14,807 nt of DNA from Candidatus Hydrogenedentes bacterium UBA2224 (GTDB taxonomy: Bacteria > Hydrogenedentota > Hydrogenedentia > Hydrogenedentales > SLHB01): assembly GCA_002348185.1 (NCBI GenBank), contig DDYW01000025.1, positions 1-14,807 of the forward strand, given 5' to 3'. The position numbers and the translations under genes are program-made. The notes beneath the pieces are model-generated. The model worked only from the letters and a program-made list of their open reading frames with translations, ran no database searches and was not told the origin of the DNA. Below are positions 13,498 to 14,807 of this stretch, piece by piece; position 1 is the stretch's first letter; each line of letters starts with the position of its first letter.

Positions 13498-14247
13498 TCA
13501 GTGTCCTCCGTTGTGTGGTCGAAGTTCCCTTGCCTTTTGGGCGGCGGCTTCTCCGGCCCACTGAATGAGGACATCGAGGCCCAATTCGCGCACGATGGCA
13601 TGGTCTAAGCGTTTCCAGACCTCGGTGGGTGTGCGCCAGTCCGTCGGGCTGCCATCGGGATCCGTTACGATACGGAACTCGACCCAGGCGGGCCGCACAT
13701 AAATTACCAGATTGGGAAAGGCGGGGATGGTCACCAGAACGAACTCGATTACCCCATACGAAGAACAATCGGGATAGAGCTCCCTGATCTGGTACAGGGC
13801 CCACCCGGCATCGGATTCACGCACCGGCCCGGCGCCCACGATGGTGACGTTGTCCTCCGTGACCCGTTGTCGCTCGCGCTCGGACTGCATCACGCCCTGC
13901 ACATTGAGTTCCGCCTTCTGAAAACTGCACGGAAAACGTGAGTTGCCCACCCGGACCAGGCTATCGGCGCCCTCAATGAGCAGCGGTTTCTCCTGGTTCG
14001 CCCGCGAGGCCAATTCACGCAGCACCTTGAAGGCCGGGAAGTCCATCACGGCAGGGACCTTCCAGAGCCCCGAGCCCGTCACGCGGACTTCATTGAGCCC
14101 ATCGCTCAGCATCACGTGCCCGTCCGCAAACCAGAGGATGGACTTCCGGAAACGCTTTATCGGCTTGGGAAGCTTCGCCAATTGCCTGAGCACTTCCTGC
14201 AATGCCCCCGGCTCAACTTCCACCCAGGAATGTCGCTGATTGGTCAT
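13498..14247 (-). CDS. Hypothetical protein
   Basis: About 249 aa from ATG 14247; I do not recognise it. The N-terminal half (FADGHVMLSDGLNEVRVTGSGLW, then LLIEGADSLVRVGNSRF) has short alternating strands and loops faintly like a sliding-clamp-type fold, but this is only an impression. The C-terminal part contains VIEFVLVTIPAFPNLVIYV, which looks like buried strands, not a membrane helix, and an acidic, Trp-rich end (DWRTPTEVWKRLDHAIV). No signal peptide is visible, so probably cytoplasmic. The start is uncertain: no good RBS precedes 14247, and the frame stays open to 14424, though those 59 residues look non-coding. Its stop is 54 bp from the end of the converging lyase-like gene. No neighbour hints at its job. 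Confidence 0.65.
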   Translation of the reverse strand: MTNQRHSWVEVEPGALQEVLRQLAKLPKPIKRFRKSILWFADGHVMLSDGLNEVRVTGSGLWKVPAVMDFPAFKVLRELASRANQEKPLLIEGADSLVRVGNSRFPCSFQKAELNVQGVMQSERERQRVTEDNVTIVGAGPVRESDAGWALYQIRELYPDCSSYGVIEFVLVTIPAFPNLVIYVRPAWVEFRIVTDPDGSPTDWRTPTEVWKRLDHAIVRELGLDVLIQWAGEAAAQKARELRPHNGGH

Positions 14248-14731
14248 GGCCAGCAATCCGATTCGAACTTCATCCGGTACCGTGCTCCTGTGAGGTTGTC
14301 CTCCCCCGACTGCCCGTGCGCGGGGCGCCATATGGAGCGCATATACCATGCCAAGCCGGAGACGAAGCAGGGGACCGCACTCCGCGGGGACAATCTGAGG
14401 TTCGGGGAGAATTAACACCCCCATTCGGTCGTCGAAAATTGTGCAGTACGCTCAAAAACAGAGCACAATGGCCGCAGCCGAATTGGCGCGATTGTCCGGC
14501 AACCATGCCGTGTTTGCCGTCGACGACAGCGGGGGCCGGCCTTGCAGTAATCGTGCGAGGGGCCGTTTTGTCAGCACATTGACGGAGTGATGTGGGATGA
14601 CCATCAACACGGGCATCGGGAAGGGCGCGCCAGACACACCATTGCGGCCCGGAAAATAGAGGCTTCGTGGCGTTACTGGGGGGCATAAGAAAGAAGGACT
14701 TGCGCGAATCCGCGCAAGCCCTTGATGTGCG
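14248..14731. other. Intergenic region without a convincing gene
   Basis: This stretch of about 480 bp lies between the hypothetical gene and the tRNA. Open frames here are short, lack good RBSs, and some run across the tRNA. The only notable structure besides the tRNA terminator is an inverted repeat, attgtgc (14438-14444) with gcacaat (14463-14469), spaced by 18 bp. It lies about 190 bp upstream of 14247 and could be an operator, or chance. Confidence 0.5.
14699..14718 (-). terminator. Rho-independent terminator of tRNA-Thr
   Basis: cttgcgcg (14699-14706) pairs perfectly with cgcgcaag (14711-14718) around a 4-nt loop. On the minus strand it is followed by a pyrimidine-rich tail, TCCTTCTTTCTTAT. 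It starts 13 nt beyond the CCA end of the tRNA, as expected for a single-tRNA transcript. Confidence 0.8.
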
Positions 14732-14807
14732 TGGAGCTGGAGGGGGGAATCGAACCCCCGACCTCATCATTACGAGTGATGCGCTCTACCGACTGAGCTA
14801 CTCCAGC
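14732..14807 (-). tRNA. tRNA-Thr (anticodon CGT)
   Basis: On the minus strand a full 76-nt cloverleaf can be folded. The acceptor stem is GCTGGAG/CTCCAGC, the D arm GCTC/GAGC, the anticodon stem CATCA/TGATG with loop CTCGTAA (anticodon CGT, reading ACG), and the T arm GGGGG-TTCGATT-CCCCC. The 3' CCA is encoded after a T discriminator. The 5' end of the tRNA coincides with the end of the window. Confidence 0.97.

Noticed and set aside
14590..14688. Possible 32-aa His-rich small ORF on the plus strand
   Set aside because: The RBS spacing is too short, the composition is unconvincing and no homology can be judged.
14270..14770. Minus-strand open frame starting MMRSGVRFPPPAP
   Set aside because: Its first residues are translated from the tRNA-Thr gene; GVRFPPPAP-type starts are a well-known artefact of reading through tRNA sequence.

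Overview
The window is GC-rich bacterial DNA carrying seven confident protein genes, one hypothetical gene of less certain extent and a complete tRNA-Thr. The mix of a sigma-54 activator with an unusual sensor, a Tat-exported ceramidase-like protein with a LamG-type tail, a secreted WD40-like beta-propeller protein, a secreted alpha/alpha-toroid lyase-like protein, and 9-bp tandem repeats with hairpins between genes is typical of free-living PVC-type or Hydrogenedentes-type environmental bacteria. That placement is an inference from gene content, as there is no phylogenetic marker besides the tRNA.

Layout. 1-462 is non-coding and rich in hairpins and 9-bp tandem repeats. 463-2271 (+) is a fusion of an inositol-monophosphatase-family phosphatase with an ADP-ribosylglycohydrolase (ARG). 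It converges, across a 10-bp-stem hairpin, on a three-gene minus-strand operon at 4693-2351: a small unknown protein, a gamma-glutamylcyclotransferase-fold protein whose expected catalytic glutamate is a methionine, and a HIRAN + ARPP-1 protein. Divergent from this operon is a 529-aa sigma-54 enhancer-binding protein (5012-6601, +) whose N-terminus looks like a degenerate DHH-family domain. The 318-bp divergent gap holds a good -24/-12 promoter facing the operon, a sigma-70-like promoter facing the regulator, and a palindrome at about -100 of the operon that overlaps the regulator's -35 box.

The rest is envelope or extracellular biology: a neutral-ceramidase-like/LamG protein (8852-6648, -), a beta-propeller protein (11747-8982, -), and a secreted lyase/glycosidase-like protein (12004-13443, +) divergent from it. 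A hypothetical gene (14247-13498, -), a long intergenic stretch, and tRNA-Thr(CGT) with its own terminator close the window.

How the genes may work together. The 463-6601 block is the candidate undescribed system. Its layout matches that of RtcR and rtcBA (a dedicated sigma-54 activator divergent from a silent -24/-12 operon), but the sensor is DHH-like instead of CARF-like, and the effectors are ARPP-1, HIRAN and GGCT-like proteins beside an ARG/phosphatase enzyme. I infer an inducible stress or repair module that senses a nucleotide or nucleic-acid-end metabolite and processes ADP-ribose-linked or phosphorylated nucleotide products. The gene calls and promoter layout are read from the sequence; the ligand and chemistry are inference.
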